Positions 36,693 to 46,814 of a DNA stretch of 64,000 nucleotides are shown in pieces. Every line of letters starts with the position of its first letter. The first letter of the stretch is position 1. The stretch comes from Akanthomyces muscarius (Eukaryota; Ascomycota; Sordariomycetes; Hypocreales; Cordycipitaceae): contig NC_079244.1 of the NCBI RefSeq assembly GCF_028009165.1, positions 2,604,001-2,668,000 on the forward strand, written 5' to 3'. The position numbers and the translations under genes are program-made. The notes under the pieces are model-generated. The model was given only the letters and a program-made list of their open reading frames with translations, ran no database searches and was not told the origin of the DNA.

Positions 36693-37198
36693 TCAAAATA
36701 GGATGAATCCGTCGCTGGGCTTCTCACTCTTGACTTCGACCCAGTCAGCCTCTCCCTTGATGGCCGATCCGGGCGGCGTTTCGCTCTTCTCCTTGGCCCC
36801 GCGCGGCAGCTCTTCCTCGTCGTCCTCATCGGTCTCGGCCTTTTTGACCTTGCGGCCACGGCCACCGCTGCCGGGTGCCTTGCGGGACTTGGTCACCTTG
36901 GTAGGAGTCGAGGGTATGTCGCCGGCAATGCCGGTCTTCTTGCTGGGGCTGTTGGCATCGAGACCATATTTTCTCTTGATCTGGCCGAAGCGAACCTGCG
37001 AGAGTGCATGTGTCAGTCAGTGGTTTAGTAGCTTTGGCTGCGGAGGACTACCTTGGCAACGCCGGAATTCTTGAAGCCAGAACTCTCGGCGACGGCGTCC
37101 CAGTCAATGTCGCCCTTGTTCTTCATGTGCTGGACAATGTTGAAGAAGAAGATGGCTTCGGACGGGGTAGGGCCCTGCTTTCCGGTTTCGTCGGCCAT
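36693..37198 (-). CDS. small Myb/SANT-like protein, group A paralogue 3
   Basis: Two exons on the minus strand, 37198-37052 and 36995-36693, giving 149 aa. The N-terminal domain contains AIFFFNIVQHMKNKGDIDWD, AVAESSGFKNSGVAK and, after the intron, VRFGQIKRKYG. The tail has STPTKVTKSRKAPGSGGRGR (an AT-hook-like GRGRK) and then a Glu/Asp run, ending DGFILF. The intron is GTAGTC/CGCAG and restores AK|VRFG. MADETGKQ was chosen as the start; an in-frame ATG 20 codons upstream is less likely. It probably acts in the nucleus on DNA or chromatin, by analogy with Myb-like domains. Confidence 0.82.
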
Positions 37199-38147
37199 GG
37201 TTGCTGTTGCGGTGGTGTTAGCGGCGTGGATGGCAGCGAGGGAGGGGGTGAGCTTCAAGCAGACGAAGTTTCAGACAATAGAACTGTGGAGGAGGCCTAC
37301 TTGAACTGAGATAGTTTTTCCTGGAGAGGAAAATGGGTAAAAGCAGAAAAAGTGCGGTGGTGGATTTGCCTGAAAGATTGTTGCAGAGGAACAATGGGAG
37401 AGTTGAGGTGGTGCAGGTGATTCGGTGCAGGCGATGTGCAAGAAAAGAAAGGGATTAACAAGGTACTGTTATAAAAGGAGAAAACAGTCCGCAGGCTGTC
37501 AAGAAGTAGTGAAGAGTGAAAGAGGTGGCCTCGTCTGCAGATGAGAGTTCTGTGCAGGGTGCTGAGTTAATGAACCGGAAGTGAGGTGCATCTCTTAGGC
37601 ACGGCGGTCAAGTCACCAAAGCCCCAGCCACCAGGCACAGGAGTCGTGAAAGGGATTTACCATCACGTTTTATAAGAAAATGTAATCGCAAGGCTCAATA
37701 TGGTGGTCTGATTTAAGCAGAAAATGAAGGATAAAAATCGAATATTGTACATTTCTTTTGTTTCCTGCGCGGGCCAAAAAGCTAATCCTAAAAACGCCAG
37801 GTTTTCCATAATAAATAACGCCGCTACCCAGAAAGATGGACTGCGACCCGGTGTCGGCTGAGCATCTAAAAGAGATGGGCAGTCTGGCAGGCCGAGGGCA
37901 AATCGCATCGGTGCGCATGTTTTTGTGGTTTTGTCATTAGGTCGTAACAAGAAAAATAGCCTGAAGAGGAGCAACCAACGTCTGTCTAAAACAGCAGCAG
38001 CAGCGGCAAGCAAGCACCTTTTTACCTCTTTATATTACATCAAATCTCCGTAGCTCGTTCCTCTTGGGGGAATATTGTCGTGGTGAGAGAAGTGTCATCG
38101 CTTCACCTCATCGCATTATTTGTGATCGAAGGAATCATGGGGTATCA
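37199..38147. other. intergenic between group A paralogues 3 and 4
   Basis: Nearly 1 kb with no supportable gene. It includes the promoter of paralogue 3 and an AT-rich 3' flank of paralogue 4. Confidence 0.5.
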
Positions 38148-38942
38148 TTAAAAGTGTCCGTCTTGGAAGTGATCGTTCCAGAGAGACTGGGTGGCACTGA
38201 GATCGTTCTGACTGGAGAGATCAAAGGTGCCGCCAGGCCCGAAGCTGCTCAGGTCGATGGCAGCTTCAAAGGCAGAAAAGTCGGGAGAGCCCTCGAGGCC
38301 AGGCTCCTGCTTCAGAAAGTCGGGGCTCGCATCGAGGCTGTAGCCGGGATGCTGCGGGATTTGATGGATCGCCGACGGATTGAGAGACAGGGGCTGGGTC
38401 ATGTCGTCGCTGCAAGGAGTCATGAATCGCGGGTTGTCGAAGTCGTCGCCAAGGTCGCCCATGTACGGGGAGACGTCTGGGGTGAACTGCAAAGGACAAT
38501 GTGTTGGCAAAGGGCTGTTCATGGGGTCCGCGTTGACTGCTCGCTCAAACATACCTGAGGATACGATGCCAAGCTGACGCTCGACTCTGACTTGACGATG
38601 ATGTCTTTCTTGGTGTGGGAGTCCCTGCGGGAAGAAGAAGAAGAAGAAGACTTCGAGACCTTGCTCAACTTTTCGCCCGAGCTGCGCCTCTTAGTGGGCT
38701 CGTGACCAGTAATCGTGGAGCGGAAGCGAGAGTATCTCATTCTGGCGGCATGGCCATTCGTAATGGGCTGCAGGAGAACGGGGTCGTTGGCAACAAGGTT
38801 CCAGTCGATCTGGTGAGAGATAAGTTAGCGGAGTGCACGAGAGGTGTTGCAGGAAGTGGCCACTACTCACATCCTTCAGGTTCTTTTGCTTGAGAATGGC
38901 AAAGAGAAACCGAGCCATGGCATTGTCCGCGTTGGAAGTCAT
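38148..38942 (-). CDS. Myb/SANT-like protein, group A paralogue 4
   Basis: Three exons on the minus strand, 38942-38871, 38809-38555 and 38486-38148, giving 221 aa. The N-terminal domain reads MARFLFAILKQKNLKD, IDWNLVANDPVLL, HAARMRYSRFRSTI. A basic/Ser stretch follows (KRRSSGEKLSKVSK and a run of seven Ser), then an acidic, Pro/Ser-rich C-terminus with repeated SPDF motifs that looks like an activation region. Introns are GTGAGT/ACCAG and GTATGT/TGCAG. The first intron interrupts the domain just before IDW, phase 0, as in paralogue 1. Its longer acidic tail suggests it could act as a transcription factor, which is inference only. Confidence 0.82.
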
Positions 38943-41900
38943 GATGACGAGGACTGTGTACAATAGTGCGAGTGTAGAAAAAAGTTGGGCGAGTCGAGGT
39001 TGATATGGATCGGATAGTGGCAGCTTGCAAGACGGTGGAGTCGATTCAGACAGACTATGGTCAGGCGAGTTCCTGAAGGGCCGAGACAGATGAGCGGGAG
39101 ATGTAAAACTAGCTCAGGTCGGAAGAGTTGCAGTGGTTACGTGAACAAGGCGTAGAGAGACTATCAAGGGAGAAATTGTGGAGGAGAGCGTGAATGCAGC
39201 AGTGGCGAGGAGAATAGAGGATGGAGTTGGGCCGAAGCGAACAAGTCGTTGGAGTTGCGTCGACAATCAAGCACCGTGGAATGCGAGGTGCGAGAGTCGA
39301 ACCATGTGGAGGATGGATAATGGTAGGAAGATTTATATGCAAGGCACAGGGAGAGGGAGGAGAGAAGAGAGCATCGAGCGGCGGCAAGGCACCAAGGCCA
39401 GACGAGAAGCATATATATAGGAAGACGGCGTACTACAAGGCTGGTGGGCCGGGTGTTGTTTCCCATGCCGAGAGCAAGGGTGTCAGGAACTAGGCAGGGC
39501 AGGTCAAGTGGGATTTTGGGTTTTGAGCTGGATTCGCAAGCCGCACCCCCCAAGGTGATGACGGGATGGGACATCTACTAAAATACAGCATTACATATTG
39601 GGGGTGGTTGTGATACCGGGGAACTGGTGAGAGAGAAGAGGGTGTGGGAGAAGAGCAGAGGAGCGGGGGGGGGCGTTGTTGCCTGGTGCTGTGGCAGAGG
39701 CAGTTGCTTGTTCGGGCCATGCTGGAGCCCCACTGGCTGCTGAGAAATGCGCTGCAGCCGCTAAAATCTTTTGGCGCTTTTCGAGCCCACTCAACCACTG
39801 TACCAGCTAGCCCAAGCCTCAGCCTCCCACCAGCAGCACACTGTTGTTGGTACCTCCGGAAGCTGCAAGGCTCGGCCAGCGCTGTTGGGTTGGCCTGGTG
39901 GAGAAATGCACTTAAACCCCCAGAAACTCGCTGCTCCAGCGCGTAAAGTGGTTGCCAACAGCGCTGTAAATCCAAGCTCAGCCCGGCACATGCCAAACCA
40001 TCAAGAAACTCAAAAAAACGTCTTGCTTGTCCTCGTGAGAAGAACAAGACTAAGTCGTCGTTTCGCAATTGGCCGCGTAAGTCCGTCTTTCGCTGCAATT
40101 AACGGTAGACGTACCAGTCGTCGCAATCGTCATCGCGGCCCTCCGCCCCATGCTTCTCTGCCGCAAAAAGCAACAGCAGGGATCAGATTCGATTTTTTTT
40201 TCTCAACCTTTCCCCTTGCCATCCAGTTCCTCCGTATTGTTCGCTTCTTTAATCCTGGCTTGAAACCCAGTGTGACTCATTGCTCAAAACCCCATCGAAT
40301 CGGCACAGCTAGACTCTGGAGTGGAGAGGGGGGTGCGGTGAGACCGCCCGGCCGTCCATTCCGCCAAGATTCCTCAACAACCCAGTCGTTTTTGTACCTC
40401 GCCCGCCAAATAATGCTCGTCGGTGACTTTTTCTCTGCTAAATCAATCGTAGAATAAATAGAAGCAGCAGAGATCTGATAAAAAAAACCGTTGGTGACGT
40501 CTGTCGAGCAACAAAGGTAAAAAGCCGCAAGAGCCGAGTGGAAACTGCAACTCCCATCGTCATCCCTTGTGCCCAATTAATTTCCTTTCTTATTGCGTCG
40601 TTGCGCCTTGTTTCCTCATTCTGGTCAGTATGATGGTGGTGGTGTGCGTGTGCCTCCTAGTGCGGCGGACCCATGTGTTGCTGCGCAGCCGAGAGCGCTG
40701 CAAAGGGAGCTCAGCCTGCCTTGAAAAGAGGGGTACCAAAAAACCATCACCAGTTTTTTGCATGGGAAGTTTTGATCCAAATAGCATTCAACAGGCCAAA
40801 AAAGACGAGAAAAATCTGTCACAGCGCAGAATAGCCATTTTGGATGCATTGCCGACATTTTTTGGCACCTCTATGGTCGCAGACGTCGACCAGTGGCCGT
40901 GGCCAGCGGCGATGGTCTCGCAGCCGACGCTCGGAAGACGCGACGGGGCGCGCACTCCTGCGACCCTCCCAGTGTCCGAGTCACCGCCAGGTTGCCACGA
41001 AAACACGTGATGACGCTAGGCCTGTTCAGGGGGGCTGCGCGGGCGAGCAAGACAGCGCGGACGACGGTCCTGCTGCCTCTCGTATCATGCTTCCCAAGCC
41101 CGCCCGCATCCAGGTTTTTGTGCCGTTCCATTCGATTCCACTCTGTGTGATTGCGTCGGTCCATCACGCATTCCACCGCTTAGACTTTTTGTCAGAGGGG
41201 GAAAAGAAAATATAGGTTGGGATGTCGTCTGTTCATGCTGCCTGAAGCTCCTGGCACTTACAGACTGCGTTGCTGTCTGTACTGGTGGTAGCAGACTCCG
41301 CCGTAGGGGTACAAAGGTACCTGTGCGTGATACCGGTTGATTCTGAACTTCGTAGGTGGCCGGCTAATCCGCGTCTGAATCCCGGCTATGCCAGGATATT
41401 GTCAGAAACACAGCCAGCAATCGCCAAAGCCACACCAAGTATAAAAATCCAAGAATTAGCATCCGCGTAGAATGCAATGCGTCCCCGCAGGTCCTTTTAT
41501 CAATTCTCAGCCGGCGGCTGCCCAAGGCCCCAAGGTCGCCCATCCAGGCCGCAGCCTTGCCGTGAGGCAGCTCACCGAGTCTGGCGACAGGTACGTACCG
41601 TCCGTTATGGCGTGCACGGGCCAACGTGCAGCCGGTCCGCCTCTCTCCACAATCAAGTACTCGGCTCTGCAGCCCAGAGGCCAGACAGTCGAAACCACCT
41701 GCTCGTCTGTCACGCACTACCAATTTTTCCCTCCCGGCCAGCGCCGTCCCTAACAGCAGATACCCTCGCCGCCCACACCACACCACACCCACCACCCCCA
41801 AGACATACCGCCGGACTCAGTACACCAGCGCCAGCAACCACGCTCCAAAAAAAGAGCTCGTGGTCTCTCTCCTCTTTGCGTCTTTCGCTCTGCGTTACGC

Positions 41901-41970
41901 GCGCAGAGACCACGCTGATTTCGACCCACCTCGCCTGGCTCGTCGTCCCAGGCCTACTCCCCCACCGGCC
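38943..41970. other. 3-kb divergent region between groups A and B
   Basis: Separates the minus-strand group A array from the plus-strand group B array and must contain both outer promoters. Several open frames of up to about 200 codons exist on both strands, but their translations are low-quality, overlap each other and lack conserved motifs, so none is called. Confidence 0.5.
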
Positions 41971-43031
41971 ATGAATAACAAGAATTGGAATGATCGTGCC
42001 GACAGGGACCTCTTCTTCACTATTTTGTCGGTCAAGAATATCGGCGTTATTAGTGGTGCGGAATGGACCATGATTGGCAACTACATGCGTGGGATGGGAT
42101 ATGGCTTCACAAATGAGGGATGTCGGTAAGGATCTCATCTCATCTCACCCCCGGCTTACACCACTCGGACCATTTCCAACCTTGTTGCTTTCAATTCCCA
42201 TCCCATCTCATCCTATGTCGTTGCCTCTCCCCCCTCTTGTCCCTACACATCCAATTGCTGTTTCAATGCATCAGTACACTGTAGCTGCCCTCTCGTTCCA
42301 CCACATTCCCACACAATGGCAAGCCATATATGCACTGCAACCTCAGGCCAATAGCATCCTCGTCTTCGGCTCAGAACCCCTGCTGATATTCGCATCCCAG
42401 GCAACACTTTCAGGGCTTGCGCCGTGCGACAAACAAAATCGAGGCGGCTCCTCCCCCGGCGGACATGGCTCTTAGGCGGGTTGATCCTAGCTTGAACCCC
42501 ATCACCCGACGCCCGGGTCCAGGTCGTGGCCGTCCCCGAAAGTCGCAGTCGGCGGCCGGCGAAGGCTCCGCGGGCCCAGAGTCTGCAGACACCGGCAGCG
42601 TCACGCCGCTGGATCCCAACATGAGCGTCTCGCCTGGCGTGGCCCCGGGTCCTACCCCGGCGGCTGCGGCACACAACCAATCGGTGCACGCGCAGGCGAT
42701 GGACACGGAGCAGGGCAGCGTCGACCATCAGATTGCCATGGAGGACGAGCAGGCCCTCGCTACCTCGGCCGGCACCGCTCCCTTTCCGAATGCTTCTACG
42801 AGTCACGGGCCCGATACCAGCACGGACGAGCACCCGTCGAAACGGGCAAAACTGGACAGCGACGCCATGGACCAGGAGTCTGCTATGGACGACGAGGCGG
42901 TGTTGGCATTGGCAGCACACAATGGCACGACACCCGCTGATTATGGAGAGTGAGTAGATTTCTTTTGCCCCAGGCTCCCAAGTGCCATGCTGACGGTGTA
43001 CGACATTAGATTCGGCTATAATGATGCCTAG
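41971..43031 (+). CDS. Myb-like nuclear protein with AT-hook, group B member 1
   Basis: Three exons, 41971-42125, 42401-42949 and 43010-43031, giving 241 aa. The N-terminal domain contains NWNDRADRDLFFTILSVKN, WTMIGNYMRGMGYGFTNEGC and, after the intron, RQHFQGLRRATNK. A proline-flanked AT-hook-like GRGRPRK lies near residue 90. The rest is an Ala/Ser/acidic disordered tail with one basic patch (PSKRAKLD) and ends FGYNDA. Introns are GTAAGG/CCCAG (275 nt, long for this genome) and GTGAGT/TTAG. The intron after G-C-R is at the same place and phase 2 as in all group B members. It is probably a minor-groove DNA-binding nuclear protein; function unknown. Confidence 0.8.
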
Positions 43032-43727
43032 CCGTCGTGATCGGAACATTTGAACAGGAATACAATCAATAGCGTGTCATCGGCGTTTTATAGTTTTTTC
43101 TCTGGATACACACGGCGCACTTCTTTGCTTTACAAGATGAGAAGGCTGTATTTTGACAGCCATGTACGCATTTTGACGCTTTTATTCGCTGTCTATACAT
43201 TAGAAGTGTAGAATCACAATTTGGAGGGCTGCGCTTCGTGGGGGTGGAGTTTTATTGTTCTTATCCTTTTCTTTATAGACGTTGGTATACGGGACGTTCG
43301 CTGGATATGAATACAATTACTTGGCTATTTGTCTTTCGGTTCGGTAATCAACACAGTCCAATTATCCACAGCTACTGCTTCGAGCAGCGCTGAGCACAGC
43401 ATAGCAGTGGCAATTGACTTTTTCGGAAACTAGACCGTCTCATACCGAGTTGATCGGTGGAAGTGAATCGCTTGTCACAACGAGAACACGGCTTTCTACT
43501 ACAAACAGACGGCCGTCGCCACCGCTCTGCACGGCGTTTGCACTCTACCAACGCGCCGCCGTCTCAAGAGCTGCCTTCGATCGGCTCGCCTCATTCATTC
43601 ACATCTCGACACAACCGACTCCAAACTTTTCAACTTGCCCTTTTTTCTTTTTGGTTTCCAGCGACGATTGTTTTCATCATTTCGGCCTGTACCACCACCG
43701 CCTTGCATCCCTCTTCGAGTCGCAACA
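43032..43727. other. intergenic upstream of the group B exon array
   Basis: Contains the 3' UTR of group B member 1 and a pyrimidine-rich promoter for the module at 43728. No gene was recognised. Confidence 0.5.
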
Positions 43728-43894
43728 ATGCCAATCAAAGCCGGCGTCTGGGAGAATGCAGACTTCCTCAGGGAGCTGTGCCTGGCGCTCTTCCAAGTCG
43801 CCAGCAACGGCGGCGCGCTGAGCACCCAGGCCAGGAGCGCCGTCGAGGTCTATCTCAAGGCCCAGGGTCACGATCAGTCCTGGGAGTCTGTTCG
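43728..43894 (+). CDS. group B first-exon module 1 (partial gene or alternative first exon)
   Basis: An ATG-started exon of 55 codons plus 2 nt, ending at a GTAAGA donor. It encodes MPIKAGVWENADFLRELCLA to SWESVR, a divergent copy of the group B domain (Trp, Asp-x-Leu, then Arg at the splice site). No convincing tail exon of its own follows. Splicing to nearby acceptors gives an immediate stop, or a UTR-like peptide that runs in frame into module 2 from 44152. The phase-2 end is compatible with the exon at 45015, which would give R-QHIQKLRK. It may therefore be an alternative first exon of the 44757 gene or a decaying paralogue. Confidence 0.55.
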
Positions 43895-44260
43895 GTAAGA
43901 CTACGCTCTGCATTTCTCTGTCATCAGCTTTCCCGGTTCCTTTCTTTCTTCGGTTCTTTATGCTTTTCGTTTTTTGACCGCCATCGGCGCGTTTGCTGCT
44001 TGCGGCTGTATTTGGGCGCGTGTTTTTCTAATAGGCGGTGACTTGAGCCGCCGCTGCTGCCACATCATCCCTCTGCCTGCGAATCGAGCTTCTTCCTCTC
44101 TCCCTCCTCTTCAACCTTCCAACCTTCCAACTCGTCATCTGGCTCTCACAGGCTCTTCTCTTTTGCCAAAATCCGTGCCAATCAGCCAACGTCTTCTTTG
44201 TTGCTCATTCCTCGGCCTCTCCTACCTCTCAAATTCACCTTCTTCGCCAGTGCTGCCGTC

Positions 44261-44412
44261 ATGGGTCGTACAATGATGAGATGGGACGCTGCAGCCCATG
44301 AGGACATGCTCATTTGCATCGTCAGGCACTGCGAGCTGAACTCTGCCAACATGGGCAAGGTTCTGGCTGACATGCAAAAGAAAGGCTATGAGTTTACTGA
44401 AAATGCCTTCCG
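44261..44412 (+). CDS. group B first-exon module 2 (partial gene or alternative first exon)
   Basis: An ATG-started exon of 50 codons plus 2 nt ending at a GTATGA donor. It encodes a good copy of the group B domain: MRWDAAAHEDMLICIVRHCE, then MQKKGYEFTENAFR. The nearest local acceptor (ending TTTCAG at about 44513) yields a stop after seven residues. The phase-2 end joins cleanly to the exon at 45015 to give AFR-QHIQKLRK, which restores the full domain. It starts 533 nt after module 1 and 496 nt before module 3. It could be an alternative first exon of the same transcription unit or a truncated tandem copy. Confidence 0.58.
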
Positions 44413-44756
44413 GTATGAGCTCCCCTGTCAATGGCCATCCTCTGGTCTCGTTTTCCACTCGCGCGCTGGCTGTTTCCTTTTTCTTCTCGCCGTTCTCTTT
44501 TACCTTCATTTTTCAGAAATCTCGGTACGGGTATCTGATGTGCAGGCCAGTCACCTGCACATCAAACTACCACTACCGCTCGCGCATTTCTATTTGCATT
44601 CACTTTCTCCCCACTTCCCACCACAACAACACACACCCTTTCACTACCCACTCCACGCTATCCAACCAATACTGCAATCTTCCACCATCTTTCTTTTGTT
44701 GATCAATATCCATCATCATATTGACTTCCTTCAATCTCCATCGTGCTCGTTTCATT

Positions 44757-45367
44757 ATGTCCGAGAAATCCTCTCAGAAATGGAACGCTGTCGCTCACGA
44801 GGCTCTGCTCTTCGCCATGATTGAAGAGTTTAGGCCTAGCAAGGACAAGATCGTGTCCATTGTGGAGCGAATGAGCCAGCAGGGCCACCATTTTACCTTT
44901 AACGGAGTCAAGTACTTGGCCGTCCCCCTTGCCCATCTGTCTTTTGGCGTTCTTACCATGCCTGTTCCTTCTATTCTATCGACTCCCCCTGCTAACGATG
45001 TTACTCTTCCCTAGCCAGCACATTCAGAAGCTCCGCAAAGCTCGCGACACTTCTGCGCTCGACAGCTCTGGCGATGGCGGCTCCAAGCCCACCACCCCGC
45101 GCAAGGCCACCCCGCGCAAGACCCCGACGTCCGGCCGCGGCAAGCGAAAGCTTGAAGAAGAGGAAGACGAGCTGAGCCTCGACCTCAAGGGCGAGTACGA
45201 GGAAGAGACCAAATCTACTCCCTCCAAGCGCGTCAAGAATGAGTAAGTCTTGCTCAGACGGCTCCTATCTTTGAACTTTGGGTAGACTGACATTTCTTCC
45301 TGTTGGAAGGCGTTTATCTGAGGTCCCTGACTGGAAGACTGAGGCCTTCCGCAACGGCGAGATCTAA
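44757..45367 (+). CDS. Myb-like nuclear protein, group B member 2 (module 3 plus shared-looking tail)
   Basis: Three exons, 44757-44911, 45015-45242 and 45310-45367, giving 146 aa. The domain reads KWNAVAHEALLFAMIEEFRP, VERMSQQGHHFTFNGV, then N-QHIQKLRKARDT across the intron. The tail has TTPRKATPRKTPTSGRGKRK (AT-hook/H1-like basic), then EEEEDELSLDLKGE, a second basic patch (PSKRVKNE) and a final WKTEAFRNGEI. Introns are GTACTT/CCTAG and GTAAGT/GGAAG. It is the only complete gene among the three clustered modules. A nuclear chromatin- or DNA-binding role is inferred from the tail composition. Confidence 0.8.
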
Positions 45368-46358
45368 GCCGGCGCGTTGTGCATGCTACCGGCCGGTGCC
45401 GGCCTGATACAACGAGGCGCACATTGGGAGATATCAAAAACAAGGAGTTACAAGGGTCCATTTGCTTTGCTATTTACGGGATTTATGGGCACGAGATACC
45501 AGATGATTTTGACAAAGGACAGGATTGGATGAGACTGGATTAGTCGACACGGCGTTGGGGATTGAAGGTAGAGACAGCTAGAGCTCGGAATGGGCATCAA
45601 TACAGCTCTTGCTTTTGCGCCCCTTGAGGTGAAAAATAATGTGTAGCTGCATGCGCTGTGATCGACCGTCACGGACGAGACCCTTTGTCGCGAAGCGCGT
45701 CATACAGTCAGGCGCAGCCAGGCGCGCGACAGGTCTGGACAAGTGCGCGTCGCAAAATGCAAAAGTCGCGCCACTGCATTGATTCTGTTTCTCATGTCTC
45801 TCTGTTTACCTCTGAATTTTTCCGCCAGAAACCATCAGCGCGATTGCGGCGCCGCGTCAGGTACGGGCACGTTGCAGTGTTGTAGGGGTGAAATTTTTCG
45901 ACGCAGTTTGATAATTCTGCTACAGCACCGCCGCTCCATTCAGCATTCAAATTTGACCGGTACGGTTTTAGTTGGGCATTTACTCTGTGTGTTTGCCATT
46001 TCTCGAGTCGATTTCAGACACTTGTTGCGAAAATGCCCACGCACCGAGCTCCAATCACACTATCGTACAATTGTTTTGAGCGTCCAGCACAGTGTCACGA
46101 CACACATTCGCCAAAGCTAGTCAAGATCGCATTTACCTGCCAGATTCCTATGAAACAGCATTCGATGCGCCGATGAACATGTGAATACATGCAGTAGTCA
46201 AGGTGTGCCGGCGCAGCGACGCCGAGTTTCTTCCCGGGATTTGTGCCGGGTAGGAAACTATGGCAATAGTGGCGGATACGACTGAAGCGGCAGCTAAGCC
46301 GGACTGTATTTTAGACTTTCCCTGATAAATATCAATAATTGCCTTCCCAAATAAGCTT
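45368..46358. other. intergenic before the tRNA gene
   Basis: About 1 kb with only short unconvincing ORFs. No conserved element was recognised. Confidence 0.5.
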
Positions 46359-46493
46359 GGGCTAATGGTCTAGGGGTATGATTTTCGTTTTGCATACACA
46401 GGGATACCGATGACCTCCGCACCGCAAGGTAGCAGGATTAGGTCCCCAGTAGTTCACTACGAAAGGTCCGGGGTTCAAATCCCCGTTGGTCCA
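46359..46493 (+). tRNA. tRNA-Ala(UGC) with a 63-nt intron
   Basis: Acceptor stem GGGCTAA (46359-46365) pairs with TTGGTCC (46486-46492), followed by A73. Position 3-70 is a G-U pair, the alanine identity element. The T arm is CGGGG-TTCAAAT-CCCCG. The anticodon stem TTCGT (46384-46388) pairs with ACGAA (46459-46463). Between them the loop reads TT-TGC-A, then an intron at 46395-46457 starting one base after the anticodon as usual for eukaryotic nuclear tRNA, then T38. The 3' CCA is added after transcription. The D arm is somewhat proline-tRNA-like, so anticodon placement carries a small doubt. Confidence 0.8.
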
Positions 46494-46814
46494 CTCTCAT
46501 CTTCTTTTTTTTAATGCTTGTGCAATACTTTTGCTCAGCAATTAACGCGGTCTGGTACTTCTTTTTTCTTTTTCTTTTGGTTCTGGCTGACTGACCAGAT
46601 GGATCTGCCATGCAGCTCTGAGTTTCGTCTGCTTGCTCAGATGCACTGCTGCCCTCCTGGCTTTGGGAGCGAGGAACGTGTCGCAGACCAACGCGGACAT
46701 CTGCCTGCTAGAACAGGATAGTTCTACAGGACACAGGTCGCATTATCAATCGTTTCTACGCAATGGCCAGATGGGGGTCTTTCGAAAATTAAATTTGGTT
46801 ATTTACTCACTGGC
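46494..46814. other. short intergenic region after the tRNA
   Basis: Begins with a T-rich run (46501-46514), a likely RNA polymerase III terminator for the tRNA. Otherwise it holds the 3' flank of the minus-strand Zn2Cys6 gene. Confidence 0.5.

Noticed and set aside
39490..41010. Open frames of 130-200 codons in the 3-kb gap between groups A and B
   Set aside because: Overlapping frames on both strands, poor composition, and no motif or intron structure that would improve them.
44152..44260. In-frame link that would fuse first-exon modules 1 and 2 into a two-domain protein
   Set aside because: Splicing 43894 to 44152 keeps the frame, but the linking peptide is Leu/Pro/Phe-rich and looks like translated pyrimidine-rich leader. 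Kept only as a remote possibility.
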